NCBI GenBank assembly: GCA_011390345.1
Contig: JAABSP010000011.1
Coordinates: 17,894-81,893 of the forward strand
DNA length: 64,000 nucleotides
Direction: 5' to 3'
Origin: Desulfobacteraceae bacterium
GTDB taxonomy: Bacteria > Desulfobacterota > Desulfobacteria > Desulfobacterales > JAABSP01
The notes below the pieces were generated by a model, which did not search any database, had not been told where the DNA came from, and worked only from the letters and a program-made list of their open reading frames with translations. The position numbers and the translations under genes are program-made. Within the stretch, counting starts at the first letter, position 1; each line of letters opens with the position of its first letter. Shown one piece after another: positions 54,987 to 63,137 of the stretch.

Positions 54987-55029
54987 ACTCTACACGAGAA
55001 TTGTTAGGATTGTGTTAGGGGGAAGATAA
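54987..55029 (-). promoter_or_regulatory. Pho-type box of VWA/XpaC/binding-protein operon
   Basis: Minus strand: TTATC (weak), CTAAC, CTAAC at 11-bp spacing (55029 down to 54997), CGTG, then TAGAGT (54992-54987). Confidence 0.65.
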
Positions 55030-55131
55030 TTTTAAAAAAAAATTGACTCGTTTTCCATTATGTGATTACTAACGTCATCAGGCAAAAATTTTACATTAAA
55101 GGCGGGTCAATGAAAAAGTCGGGATCGTATT

Positions 55132-56067
55132 GTGGATAGAGTCGCATACACACTGTACCTTGTTTTCAATACCCTTTTCTATCTGGTGCTCGGCATCACT
55201 GCTGTTTATACGATATACATCCTTTATATCTACAAACGCCATAAAGATCAGCCGGACGAGATGAAACGGTTGATGCTCAGGCCGTTGAAGTTCTTGAAAC
55301 ACCTTGATTTCATGAAACAATACCGGCACAGGCGCGCCAATCTCAAAAAAAGGAGGACGATCCTTCAGGTCTTTGTCATGATCTGCACGGCCGGGGCCCT
55401 CTTCGTGATGAACAAATACGAACCGCTTCCCCCTGTGGAGGATATCCTGTTCCGATACCGGTATTTCTTTATAGGCTGCGGCATCGCCATCCTGATATCG
55501 GTCTTTTACTACACCCGGGTAATTGTCTTAAGCATTCTGGCCGCAGTCTTTCTGCTGTTTTCGGTACTGGCCGGGCTCATCTTTCTGAATACGTCGCTGG
55601 ACCGGGCAGAGAAAATCAGCTATGAGATCATTGAAAAATATGAGGACAGTAAGACGCCTCAAAACGATTATTTTCTCAGGGGCATCGATCCGGAAACGGA
55701 ACGGGAGGTCGTTTTTCCAGTTTACCCGCGGCAGTATGAAGCGATCGATTTGGAGCGAAAGAGATATTGGGCACATGTAGAAGAAGGGGACGGATTCTTC
55801 GGTCTTCGCTGGCGCAAGGCGTTTTTGGGTTTTTTTGAATACCCGGCAGGGGATGATGCGGATTCGCCCGGGGAAAGGGTTCAAGAAGAATTGCCGAAAC
55901 CTTCTGCGGCCGATCCCGAACCCGCGTCGGGCGAGCCTTCCCCTGAAAGGCCGTTTCAGGCCCCTGTTCGGGACTGGCCCGAGGGGGAATTGCCGGATAT
56001 CATAGGCATTCCGGGTTCTTCGGACATCAACGCGGTCGGTCATGTGGGAGCCATCCTCAAATCATGA
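55132..56067 (+). CDS. Membrane protein with Pro-rich C-terminal tail, unknown
   Basis: 311 residues from GTG 55132 (the ATG at 55110 runs into a stop after nine codons). Hydrophobic segments near 8-32, 82-95, 108-126 and 128-152, then a soluble region and a Pro/Glu/Ala-rich tail. Divergent from the VWA/XpaC operon, with 221 bases between starts. No convincing Pho-type box faces it. Not recognised. Confidence 0.6.
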   Translation: MDRVAYTLYLVFNTLFYLVLGITAVYTIYILYIYKRHKDQPDEMKRLMLRPLKFLKHLDFMKQYRHRRANLKKRRTILQVFVMICTAGALFVMNKYEPLPPVEDILFRYRYFFIGCGIAILISVFYYTRVIVLSILAAVFLLFSVLAGLIFLNTSLDRAEKISYEIIEKYEDSKTPQNDYFLRGIDPETEREVVFPVYPRQYEAIDLERKRYWAHVEEGDGFFGLRWRKAFLGFFEYPAGDDADSPGERVQEELPKPSAADPEPASGEPSPERPFQAPVRDWPEGELPDIIGIPGSSDINAVGHVGAILKS

Positions 56068-56235
56068 CTGCTGCCGGGCTTCGCCGTCCCTTTCGGGCTC
56101 CATCTCTTTGATCGATTTCAGGGCCTCGGCCATCAACTCCGCATTCGGATGCCAGTCTTCCGGAGACCGGCGGCGGAGAAGAATCAACAGAACCAGCAGT
56201 CCCAGCATGAGAATGACAAAAAAGAGCGCTTTCAT
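56062..56235 (-). CDS. Small single-span membrane protein
   Basis: 57 residues: MKALFFVILMLGLLVLLILL followed by Arg-rich and acidic helices. Its ATG overlaps the stop of the PAS gene (ATGA), so it is translationally coupled and shares the Pho-type promoter. It overlaps the convergent membrane-protein gene by 6 bases. Function unknown; possibly a small regulator of the PAS partner. Confidence 0.6.
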   Translation of the reverse strand: MKALFFVILMLGLLVLLILLRRRSPEDWHPNAELMAEALKSIKEMEPERDGEARQQS

Positions 56236-56900
56236 GCGGATTTCTCTTTCAGGGAATAGAAATCGTCCATCGTATTCTTCATCTCGTCGATGCTTCGGGT
56301 GATCACATCCAGGGATTCTTTCACCGGTTCCGGCAGGTTTGGCTCGGCCCGTACCATCTCCGCAACGGCAGCGTTGCAGTTGAGAAGGGTGCGTATCTCG
56401 TTTCTGAAGTGAGACAGGAACAGAATCTGCTGCGGGTTTGCACTGTTTTTCCCGAGATCCCGGAAATGCTTCCGACGGGTGGTATCGATCGCGATGCCAT
56501 CGATGCGGATCAGGATTCCCGCTTCGTCGAAGACCGGCTGAACCGCAAGCTCCAGTATCCTTTCTGTTCCGTCGGAATGGAAGAAGGAGAGTTCCACTGG
56601 CCTTTCGTTCATGCCGCAGAAAATAGTGCCGAAGATATTTTCCAGTAGTCGGGCGCTGAAGGGCGTCCACTGCAGCAGATCGATCCAACTGTTTCCGCAG
56701 ACCGCCTCACGGGGAATGCCGAGGATCTTTTCCGCGCTGGAACTGATATAGACGATTTCCCCGGCGGTCGTCTGTGAAAAGAGCAGCACATGGTCTCCCA
56801 TATTTTCCACCGGACAGGTTCCCATCTGATAGCACCCCCTTCGGATCTCGGGTCGGGTTTCTGGTAGGATCTCAGATTTACAAAGCAAATGTTTCGTCAT
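56232..56900 (-). CDS. PAS protein with DHp-like helix but no ATPase domain
   Basis: 222 residues: PAS domain at about 25-130 (ENMGDHVLLFSQTTAGEIVY, EKILGIPREAVCGNSW) and PAC region (ELAVQPVFDEAGILIRIDG), then helices resembling a kinase dimerisation domain (LFLSHFRNEIRTLLNCNAAV), where His is present but no HATPase follows. Either a decayed kinase or a phospho-acceptor/dimerisation adaptor. Preceded by a Pho-type box, and coupled to a small membrane protein. Confidence 0.7.
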   Translation of the reverse strand: MTKHLLCKSEILPETRPEIRRGCYQMGTCPVENMGDHVLLFSQTTAGEIVYISSSAEKILGIPREAVCGNSWIDLLQWTPFSARLLENIFGTIFCGMNERPVELSFFHSDGTERILELAVQPVFDEAGILIRIDGIAIDTTRRKHFRDLGKNSANPQQILFLSHFRNEIRTLLNCNAAVAEMVRAEPNLPEPVKESLDVITRSIDEMKNTMDDFYSLKEKSA

Positions 56901-56992
56901 TGTTCACCTCTTCTGAACGGTTTTGCTGCTTCATCAATAAGGTCTCTCGATTCGGATGCAGGGCATGAGCCTTTGGAACCCTGTTATCAGTT

Positions 56993-57046
56993 TATTTAGC
57001 AGAGGAATGTTAGGATTTTATGAGAGAAAAGTTATTTTTTGATGAA
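56993..57046 (-). promoter_or_regulatory. Pho-type box of PAS-DHp gene
   Basis: Minus strand: TTCAT, ATAAC, CTCAT, CTAAC at 11-bp spacing (57046 down to 57003), CTGC, then TAAATA (56998-56993). About 95 bases upstream of the ATG. Confidence 0.6.
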
Positions 57047-57218
57047 AAACGATCTTTGCGGATGATTGTGATAGAATCGGATAAAGAGGAGGTGAAGAAA
57101 TGGAATAACAGATGATCTGATCAGCCGCGGTATTCCTGAAGATCAGATCATCCTTTCCTACATGCCGGATACGGAAACCGCCTGAGGAATCGGGGCGGCT
57201 CCGAATGTCGCTGGCTTT

Positions 57219-57548
57219 TTAATCGTTTGAAGAATCGGGCTCGGTTCCGGGTGCGTACTCAGGGGTTTCGACCTTCGGCTCCTCGCAACTGATCCTGAAC
57301 TCCCGCTCATCCTTCTCCTCGGGGATGGTCTCCCGCCAGGTCAGAGAGATTTCCAGCTTCTGCTTCCCCTTCTTCTCGGCCGCCTCGATCGCCACTTCAA
57401 CAGTGCCGCCGGGCCTCAGGGTAACAAACTCGTCCCCGTCCTGGATGCAGACGGTTCCCTCTTTGAAGGAGCTGATCAGATCCTGCAGGATCTCGCCAGC
57501 GGTTTCGGCCGTCATCTCTCTTTTGATCTTCAATTCTTTTTTCTTCAT
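57219..57548 (-). CDS. Amphi-Trp domain protein, second of tandem pair
   Basis: 109 residues. The first 75 or so match the upstream paralogue: MTAETAGEILQDLISSFKEG, TVCIQDGDEFVTLRPGG, KQKLEISLTWRE, the amphi-Trp pattern of an amphipathic strand ending in a conserved Trp. An acidic tail follows. The domain is known from the so-called GAK gene set, whose function is unresolved. 30 bases after its paralogue, so one operon. Confidence 0.75.
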   Translation of the reverse strand: MKKKELKIKREMTAETAGEILQDLISSFKEGTVCIQDGDEFVTLRPGGTVEVAIEAAEKKGKQKLEISLTWRETIPEEKDEREFRISCEEPKVETPEYAPGTEPDSSND

Positions 57549-57578
57549 GATCGCCTCCTTATCATTATTGAGCTTTGG

Positions 57579-58007
57579 TTAATTGTTGTCCTGATTGACA
57601 TAATAGGTCTGCTTTTCGCCTTCCGCGTCCCCGTTCTCTTTATTAACTTCGGATCCATCGCCTTCCCCGGTTTCAGCATCATGGGCCTCGGTCGTTTCGG
57701 GCTCGGTTCCGGGCGCGTAGTCAGGGGTTTCGATCTTCGGCTCCTCGCAACTGATCCTGAAGGTCCGCTCCTCCTTCTCCTCGGGGACGGTCTCCCGCCA
57801 GGTCAGGGAGATATCCAGCTTCTGCTTCCCCTTCTTCTCGGCCGCTTCCATCTCGAATTCGATGCTGCCGCCGGGCTTCAGGGTAACGAACCGCTCCCCC
57901 TCCTGGATGCAGACGGTTCCCTTTTTGAAGGAGCTGACCAGATCCTGTAGAACCTCATTGACCGTTTCAACGGTCATCTCCTTTTTGATTTTCATTTCCT
58001 TTTTCAT
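57579..58007 (-). CDS. Amphi-Trp domain protein, first of tandem pair
   Basis: 142 residues. Same domain as the next gene (MTVETVNEVLQDLVSSFKKG, SIEFEMEAAEKKGKQKLDI, SLTWRE) with a shared CEEPK(I/V)ETP(D/E)YAPGTEP linker, then an extra acidic tail ending YYVNQDNN. Tandem duplication is clear from the shared linker. 11 bases after the upstream small gene. Confidence 0.77.
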   Translation of the reverse strand: MKKEMKIKKEMTVETVNEVLQDLVSSFKKGTVCIQEGERFVTLKPGGSIEFEMEAAEKKGKQKLDISLTWRETVPEEKEERTFRISCEEPKIETPDYAPGTEPETTEAHDAETGEGDGSEVNKENGDAEGEKQTYYVNQDNN

Positions 58008-58018
58008 AATCGCCTTCC

Positions 58019-58336
58019 TTACGGTTTTTTGGTGTCGTTATGTTCAGACGGCGTTTCGTCTTCCGTCTCTGAATTGTCAGGCAGATCATCGGCTTCAACG
58101 GTCTCCTTCTCCCCCGATTCCTGCGCCTTCTCTTTCTCCTTCTTCTTGACCTCGGAGATCTTCTTTTCGGCCTTTTTCAAAAATTTTTCCAATGTCTTGT
58201 CGATGGCATTCTCCACGTCCAGCTTCTTTCCCAGTTTTCGGGAATCCTCCTTGGCCTTTTCCAGACGTTGGGCAAGATCGAGCCGAACATTGAAGATGAC
58301 CCGCTTTGTCTCTGTCTCTTCTTTGAAAACGCCCAT
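58019..58336 (-). CDS. Small Lys/Glu-rich protein, first gene of amphi-Trp operon
   Basis: 105 residues: a strand-helix N-terminus (TKRVIFNVRLDLAQRLEKAK, ribbon-helix-helix-like), then a very charged helix (KKAEKKISEVKKKEKEKAQE) and acidic tail. The N-terminus could bind DNA as an RHH dimer and might act on the palindrome 46 bases upstream. That is inference; no family is recognised with confidence. Confidence 0.6.
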   Translation of the reverse strand: MGVFKEETETKRVIFNVRLDLAQRLEKAKEDSRKLGKKLDVENAIDKTLEKFLKKAEKKISEVKKKEKEKAQESGEKETVEADDLPDNSETEDETPSEHNDTKKP

Positions 58337-58381
58337 GATTCAAATCTCGTTATTTTTTTATGTTGACAAAAGAAACAAATT

Positions 58382-58400
58382 CTGTACAAAATCTGTACAG
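58382..58400. promoter_or_regulatory. Palindromic operator in the divergent promoter region
   Basis: CTGTACA-AAATC-TGTACAG, a perfect 7-bp inverted repeat. On the minus strand a promoter TTGACA (58431-58426), 18 bp, TTATAG (58407-58402) would start transcription inside it. On the plus strand TTGACA (58363) and TACAAA (58385) overlap it too. Confidence 0.6.
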
Positions 58401-58501
58401 ACTATAACACTGATCTGAGGGACATTGTCAAGGAAAAAGTGATCTTTTTGGAAAATCTGGTAAAATGGGGATAACAGCAGCATTGAAAAGGAGAAAGAGG
58501 C

Positions 58502-59167
58502 ATGAGCAGCTACATGAAGCACACCAAGCAGGAGCTGGTGGAGATCATCGAAAAGATGGAGGCCCGGATCGAGAAGCAGACCCTGGAGATCGCAGCCCTG
58601 AAAGAGGAGAAGGAGGAGCTGATCCGGATCAATGAACAGCTTCGATGCCGGGTCGGGCAACTGGAGGCCGAGTATCAGACTCTTCAGGAGGAAAAGGATG
58701 CTCTGGGGGTTCATTTGGAAAAGATCCGAACCCAGCACAGAGAGATCGCCGAAGCCCACGATAGCCTGCGTGCGGAATTCGAAGAGCTGCAGGAAGATAT
58801 GGAGGAGCGGGAGGAGAACCTGAACGAGGGATACGAGTTGTTCAAAAGCTTTGTGGACGATAATACGGAGAAGATCGTCCTCGTGGATGCCGCGTATTCG
58901 ATCCGTTACGTCAACAAGGCGGCCGCGGAGCATTTCAAGCTGGCCAGCCCCTATGAGATCGTGAACCGCCGGATCTTCGACTTCTTCGAGTTCAAGGAGG
59001 CCTTAAAACTCAAGGAGAAGATCGATAACACCTTCATGAAGGGTGACAGAGAGAAGGTCAAGGATCTCACTTTCATGAACCTGAAGCGGCAGATGTTTAC
59101 GATCAGGATGAAGATGAGCCGGGTGAAGTACCAAGATCGACCCTCCATCAAGATCGTCTTCAAATGA
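58502..59167 (+). CDS. Coiled-coil PAS protein
   Basis: 221 residues. Residues 1-110 form a long coiled coil (VEIIEKMEARIEKQTLEIAA, then QEDMEEREENLNEGYEL). A PAS-like domain follows (DDNTEKIVLVDAAYSIRYVN, NRRIFDFFEFKEAL). No output domain. Divergent from the amphi-Trp operon and sharing its palindrome-containing promoter region. Probably a cytoplasmic sensor adaptor; signal unknown. Confidence 0.72.
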   Translation: MSSYMKHTKQELVEIIEKMEARIEKQTLEIAALKEEKEELIRINEQLRCRVGQLEAEYQTLQEEKDALGVHLEKIRTQHREIAEAHDSLRAEFEELQEDMEEREENLNEGYELFKSFVDDNTEKIVLVDAAYSIRYVNKAAAEHFKLASPYEIVNRRIFDFFEFKEALKLKEKIDNTFMKGDREKVKDLTFMNLKRQMFTIRMKMSRVKYQDRPSIKIVFK

Positions 59168-59212
59168 TCGTATGATATCGGCAAGAATCGAAGAACAGGG
59201 GAGGATATGGCA

Positions 59213-60034
59213 ATGGAAATCGAAGGCTCCTGGAATCCACTGATCCGTCCCGGCGAGTCGAACGGCTATTTCGAACTGGAGGGTTCCCTGCCCTTCGACC
59301 CCGAAGCCGATGGATTCGACCCCGTCAATGCCTGGTGGCTCTGTGAACTCTGTCGTCTGATCTACCGCAGGGGGCCCGATGAGTGCAGAGATGATGAAGC
59401 TGTGCTGCATAGGGATCACTTTCTTGCCCCCTATGAACTTCGGGAGATCGGCTGTTTTTCCACGGACCGGGGCTACTGCTCTCTGGTGGTCTCCGAAGGA
59501 GAGCCCCCTTTTGCGGTCCTCGTGTTCCGGGGAACCACCGGGTTCGTGGGCTGGTTTGCCAACCTCAATACCCTGCAGGCGCCCTGGTCCGGGGGCGGAG
59601 CGGTTCACAGCGGCTTCAAAGCCGAATTTCTGCCCCTGTGGGAGAAGATCGAAAGGGTCATCAGCACCATCGAAATCCCTCTCTTTTACACAGGCCACAG
59701 CCTTGGAGGCGCGTTTGCAATTCTTGCGGCCTCGATGCTGGCGCCCAAAGCAGTCTACACCTTTGGCGTTCCCCGGGTCGGAGATGCAGTCTTTGCAAAG
59801 CGCCTCTCCGAAGTCCCCATCTATCGGGTGAACGGAGGGAAGGACATCGTGGCAACGCTTCCGCCTTCGGTCATCCCCTTCGAGTTCAGACATGTGGGGG
59901 AGCTTTTCTTTTTCGCGGAGCGGGAGGATATCGCGCGTCAGTTTACCGATCCTCCCGCATATTTATCGGACCATGCACCGCTCAGCTATACGATTCGCCT
60001 GGCCCGGTGCATCCGGGATCTTTATCCGGGGTAA
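59213..60034 (+). CDS. Class 3 lipase-like alpha/beta hydrolase
   Basis: About 273 residues. The nucleophile elbow is GHSLGGAFAI, with catalytic Asp in NGGKDIVATLPP and His in LSDHAPLSY, the Lipase_3 triad. No signal peptide. Start taken at ATG 59213, which has GGGGAGG at good spacing; the ATG at 59207 is only 2 bases from it. It may hydrolyse acylglycerols or phospholipids in the cytoplasm. No Pho-type box was seen upstream. Confidence 0.82.
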   Translation: MEIEGSWNPLIRPGESNGYFELEGSLPFDPEADGFDPVNAWWLCELCRLIYRRGPDECRDDEAVLHRDHFLAPYELREIGCFSTDRGYCSLVVSEGEPPFAVLVFRGTTGFVGWFANLNTLQAPWSGGGAVHSGFKAEFLPLWEKIERVISTIEIPLFYTGHSLGGAFAILAASMLAPKAVYTFGVPRVGDAVFAKRLSEVPIYRVNGGKDIVATLPPSVIPFEFRHVGELFFFAEREDIARQFTDPPAYLSDHAPLSYTIRLARCIRDLYPG

Positions 60035-60254
60035 GGCGGTACTATTTCAGGATCTGTTCTTTTGTCAGAGGCCCAGTGTCTGTCAGTATCATAGTTTTCC
60101 CTGTTGCCGCTTTTCTGACAGAATCTTCTCAAAATTCATAAATTGATCTTGGTTCATATTTGTGTTTTACGCGTCATACACAAACTTGGCTCTTGAAAAA
60201 ACTTCATGAAAACTTCTTGTTTTTGTCGTTTTTTCTGTTTGAAATACAGGTGGG

Positions 60255-60386
60255 CACTGGTTCAGTTCAATGGGATTTTCCGGATAAATCGTCCGGAACC
60301 ATTTGAAAATACAGCGCATTACCGGAAAGCTTGAGATATGAACAACTGTTTGATTTTACCCGCTTTCCCATTGAACTGAACCAGTG
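60255..60386. repeat. Perfect 21-bp inverted repeat flanking 90 bp
   Basis: CACTGGTTCAGTTCAATGGGA at 60255-60275 and its exact reverse complement at 60366-60386. The right arm encodes HWFSSMG of the gene below. The left arm contains that gene's stop codon. Confidence 0.9.
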
Positions 60387-61631
60387 ACGAAGAAAGCCCA
60401 ATGCCTTTTCCGGATGGAAGTCCCGGAAATCGAGGCGATAGGGAGCCGCGCTGTAGGTTCCCGGAAAGAGCGGCAGAAAGTGTTCCATGATCTTGATGGC
60501 CAGATCCCCGATCTGCTTTTCGTCTGCAGTGCCGAACCCTGATGCCGGATCAAAGAGCGCGGCCGTGAGCTTTCGGCTGCCGAGGCTGATGTGAGTCCCG
60601 TTGTTGGCCAGGCTTGTGTTGGAGATGTTGGGCAGCACCACCAGGTTCCGTGTGATGATCCCGGCCTCCCTGAGCTTGGAGACGGCATTGAGCTGGCTTC
60701 TGGAGAGGACAGTGTGGCACAGGTGCATATACCGGTGCTTCATCTCCCCCTGATCCCATCCTGACAGGCAGGGGCTCATGAACAGCTCCCGGTAGAAGGA
60801 ATCGGAGATAAGATCGTTCAGGTACTTCTGGCGCTCGGGTGGTGTGGGCGCGAAATAGAGGATGGCCTCCTGACCCGATGCCTTCAGGCCGAACTCCTTA
60901 TTTGCGTAGATCAGCAGCAGTTGTGTGAAGAGATACCGTTTGAGGGTCTCCCTTGCAATCTCCTGGCCCATCCGCATCCGGGGCTTCAGGGGGACCGGAT
61001 GGAAGGAGAATATCTCCGGGGAAGTGTTGTCGTTGGAGAAGTGTTCCAGAAGGTTTTTGCCGATCTCCTGCACCCGGGGGTCAGTATCGGGCGCGCCGAC
61101 CGCGTGGGCAAGGGAGAGCTTCAGCAGATAGCTGACCGGAACCCGGAGAAACCTTTTTCCCTCCTGCCATCGGATAAAGCGATCCGTGTCGCTTCTGCGG
61201 GGGCCGTCGGGAGAGCGCTTGTCCGCGAGCAGATCCCGGTCCAGGACCCTTTTGGTGAAATCATTCAGCACAGCAGCGGGAAACCGGACCCAACTGTTCT
61301 CCCATATGCCCTCCGGGTTTTCGGCAAGAAAGTCTTCCAGCGCTGAAACGAGCCTGTGGGAGGTCTCGCCTGTTTGGGCCCGGCTGATAATGTTGCGGAA
61401 GTAGTTCGATTCTTCGATGGTGACGGGAAAATCGACCGATTCGCGGGAGCCTGCGACCGCGACCTGCAGCTCGTTCTCCGCGCCGGCCGTCACATCACGG
61501 GCCGAAAAGGGGAGGGAGGCCGTAAAATTTTCCGGGGATGAAAAGTCGATGCCGAGGATATCGGCGGCTTTGGGCAGGCTCACCTCTGCTCTGGATGCAG
61601 GGGAGATGACCGCCAGGTTGTTGGCTTTCAC
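60267..61631 (-). CDS. Uncharacterised 454-residue protein under a Pho-type promoter
   Basis: No signal peptide or membrane helix. Features seen: ESNYFRNIISRAQTGETSHR, FIRWQEGKRFLRVPVSYLLK, PLKPRMRMGQEIARETLKRY, NNGTHISLGSRKLTAALFDP, and LPLFPGTYSAAPYRLDFRDF. Conserved-looking Arg/Lys and Asn/Gly motifs suggest an enzyme acting on a phosphorylated or nucleotide ligand, but no family is recognised. A four-repeat Pho-type box lies 80 bases upstream. The last 39 codons are spanned by a perfect inverted repeat. Confidence 0.75.
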   Translation of the reverse strand: MKANNLAVISPASRAEVSLPKAADILGIDFSSPENFTASLPFSARDVTAGAENELQVAVAGSRESVDFPVTIEESNYFRNIISRAQTGETSHRLVSALEDFLAENPEGIWENSWVRFPAAVLNDFTKRVLDRDLLADKRSPDGPRRSDTDRFIRWQEGKRFLRVPVSYLLKLSLAHAVGAPDTDPRVQEIGKNLLEHFSNDNTSPEIFSFHPVPLKPRMRMGQEIARETLKRYLFTQLLLIYANKEFGLKASGQEAILYFAPTPPERQKYLNDLISDSFYRELFMSPCLSGWDQGEMKHRYMHLCHTVLSRSQLNAVSKLREAGIITRNLVVLPNISNTSLANNGTHISLGSRKLTAALFDPASGFGTADEKQIGDLAIKIMEHFLPLFPGTYSAAPYRLDFRDFHPEKALGFLRHWFSSMGKRVKSNSCSYLKLSGNALYFQMVPDDLSGKSH

Positions 61632-61712
61632 TTCCGGCTCCTTTGGTATGATCTGGATATTGAAAAAGTTCGATCATCGGGTTCGCCACGGATACCATTA
61701 TCCGTTTCAAAA

Positions 61713-61766
61713 TGTGTACACAATTCTTATTAGCGGAAGACTAGGGATTTGTTAGATTTTGATTAA
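61713..61766 (-). promoter_or_regulatory. Pho-type box of the unknown 454-residue gene
   Basis: Minus strand: TTAAT, CTAAC, CTAGT, CTAAT at 11-bp spacing (61766 down to 61723), TGTG, then TACACA (61718-61713), a poor -10. Confidence 0.6.
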
Positions 61767-61889
61767 AAATGCGGGCACATGCATTTTTGCAATCTGCTCT
61801 TGCTTTCCTTTGGAAAAGAAGGTAGGTTGAATCGTTAAATAACGGAGTCCAATATTTTCATTTTCAATATAAAATAATATGGAAAACAG

Positions 61890-63137
61890 ATGCTTAATCG
61901 CATAAAGATCTCCGGATACAAATCGCTGAAGGATATCGACATCAAACCTGCCCCGCTAACCGTTTTGTTCGGTCCTAATGCGTCCGGTAAAAGCAATTTC
62001 ATCGATGCCGTGCAAATGCTTGCCAGACTTGTTTCCAGCAGAACCCTTTCGGATGCATTTTCCGAACCGCTGAGGGGTTATCCAATTGAACAGTTCGCCT
62101 TTCCGCCAGGAGGACTGGAAGCACTCCTAAACCTGGAACAGGATGAATTTACGATAAAGGTTGAACTGGAAACAGGAAAACCCCGTACTATATATCGTTA
62201 TGCGGTGACGATTGCCATCCGCCCTTCTTCGGGTGTTTTGAGTGTCAGCGATGAATATCTGGCCATTCTGACCAAAAAAGGTGAGGTTAAAGGAAATCCT
62301 GTAATTGAGCGAATCGATGACCAGATTCGAATCAGGCGGAAGAGCAAACCGGCCGATCCGCAGAGGGAAACCGTAGGATTGAACTATACGATCCTTTCGG
62401 ACAATCGTTTCCGAGGCATTGAATATCGACATATCGAGCGTTGCCGGGAAGAACTGTCAAACTGGAAAACGTACTATCTGGACCCTCGGATTTCCATGCG
62501 TTCGCCAGTACCACCATCCGATGTCAGTGATATTGGTCCTATGGGAGATACTTTGGCTCCGTTCCTTTACAAGCTGAGAGGAGAGAAAGAGATCAATTAT
62601 AAGGCCGTTATCCGAACGCTGAAGATTCTGATTCCAAAAATTGAAAATCTCAGTGTCGATCTGGATAAAAAAAGAGGGGTCCTCGATATCAATATCCGGC
62701 AAGACGGGATCGAGTATTCGAATCGAATAATCTCTGAAGGAACCCTGAGAATTCTTTCCCTTTGCTCGATCGCCGTGAATCCTTGGGGGGGCGAATTGAT
62801 TGCCTTTGAAGAGCCGGAAAATGGCGTGCATCCCAGACGGGTCGAGCTGATTGCCGATTTGCTAAGTGCTTTAGTCAACAGTCGTGGTCGCCAAATTATC
62901 ATAACTACGCATTCGCCGCTCCTTTGCGAAGCCTTCATTCGCAAACAGAGGGAAAATCCGGATCAAATCGCATTGATGAAAGTCGGCTGTCAAACGGAGG
63001 GAACGACGATTCATCCCTTTGATACGACCGGCCCATTATTCCAGGATAAGGAGATCAGAGATACCCTCAACTCAGGTGCGATAGACGAAGACGGTATGTT
63101 TGAAAGGCTTCTGCTTAGAGGACTGATCGATGAGTGA
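61890..63137 (+). CDS. AAA15-type ABC-class ATPase, probable defence-module component
   Basis: 415 residues. Walker A GPNASGKSN at 28-36, ABC-like signature ISEGTLRIL near 282, Walker B LIAFEEPENGVHP near 305, and switch His in ITTHSPLL near 342. These are features of the RecF/OLD/AAA15 group. The gene overlaps the following Toprim-like gene by 8 bases. ATPase + Toprim pairs (OLD, Gabija, PARIS) act against phages; this pair has the same logic, but function is inferred. Upstream DNA is AT-rich with TATAAAATAATATGG at 61869. Confidence 0.85.
   Translation: MLNRIKISGYKSLKDIDIKPAPLTVLFGPNASGKSNFIDAVQMLARLVSSRTLSDAFSEPLRGYPIEQFAFPPGGLEALLNLEQDEFTIKVELETGKPRTIYRYAVTIAIRPSSGVLSVSDEYLAILTKKGEVKGNPVIERIDDQIRIRRKSKPADPQRETVGLNYTILSDNRFRGIEYRHIERCREELSNWKTYYLDPRISMRSPVPPSDVSDIGPMGDTLAPFLYKLRGEKEINYKAVIRTLKILIPKIENLSVDLDKKRGVLDINIRQDGIEYSNRIISEGTLRILSLCSIAVNPWGGELIAFEEPENGVHPRRVELIADLLSALVNSRGRQIIITTHSPLLCEAFIRKQRENPDQIALMKVGCQTEGTTIHPFDTTGPLFQDKEIRDTLNSGAIDEDGMFERLLLRGLIDE

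Noticed and set aside
55040..55110. Pho-type box for the plus-strand membrane-protein gene at 55132
   Set aside because: Only a single CTAAC with no 11-bp partners. The nearby box clearly faces the other way.
57060..57185. XisI-like tail (ISRGIPEDQIILSYMPDTET) near the PAS promoter
   Set aside because: Only about 25 codons in one frame with no start and stops around it. At most a scrap, too short to assign.
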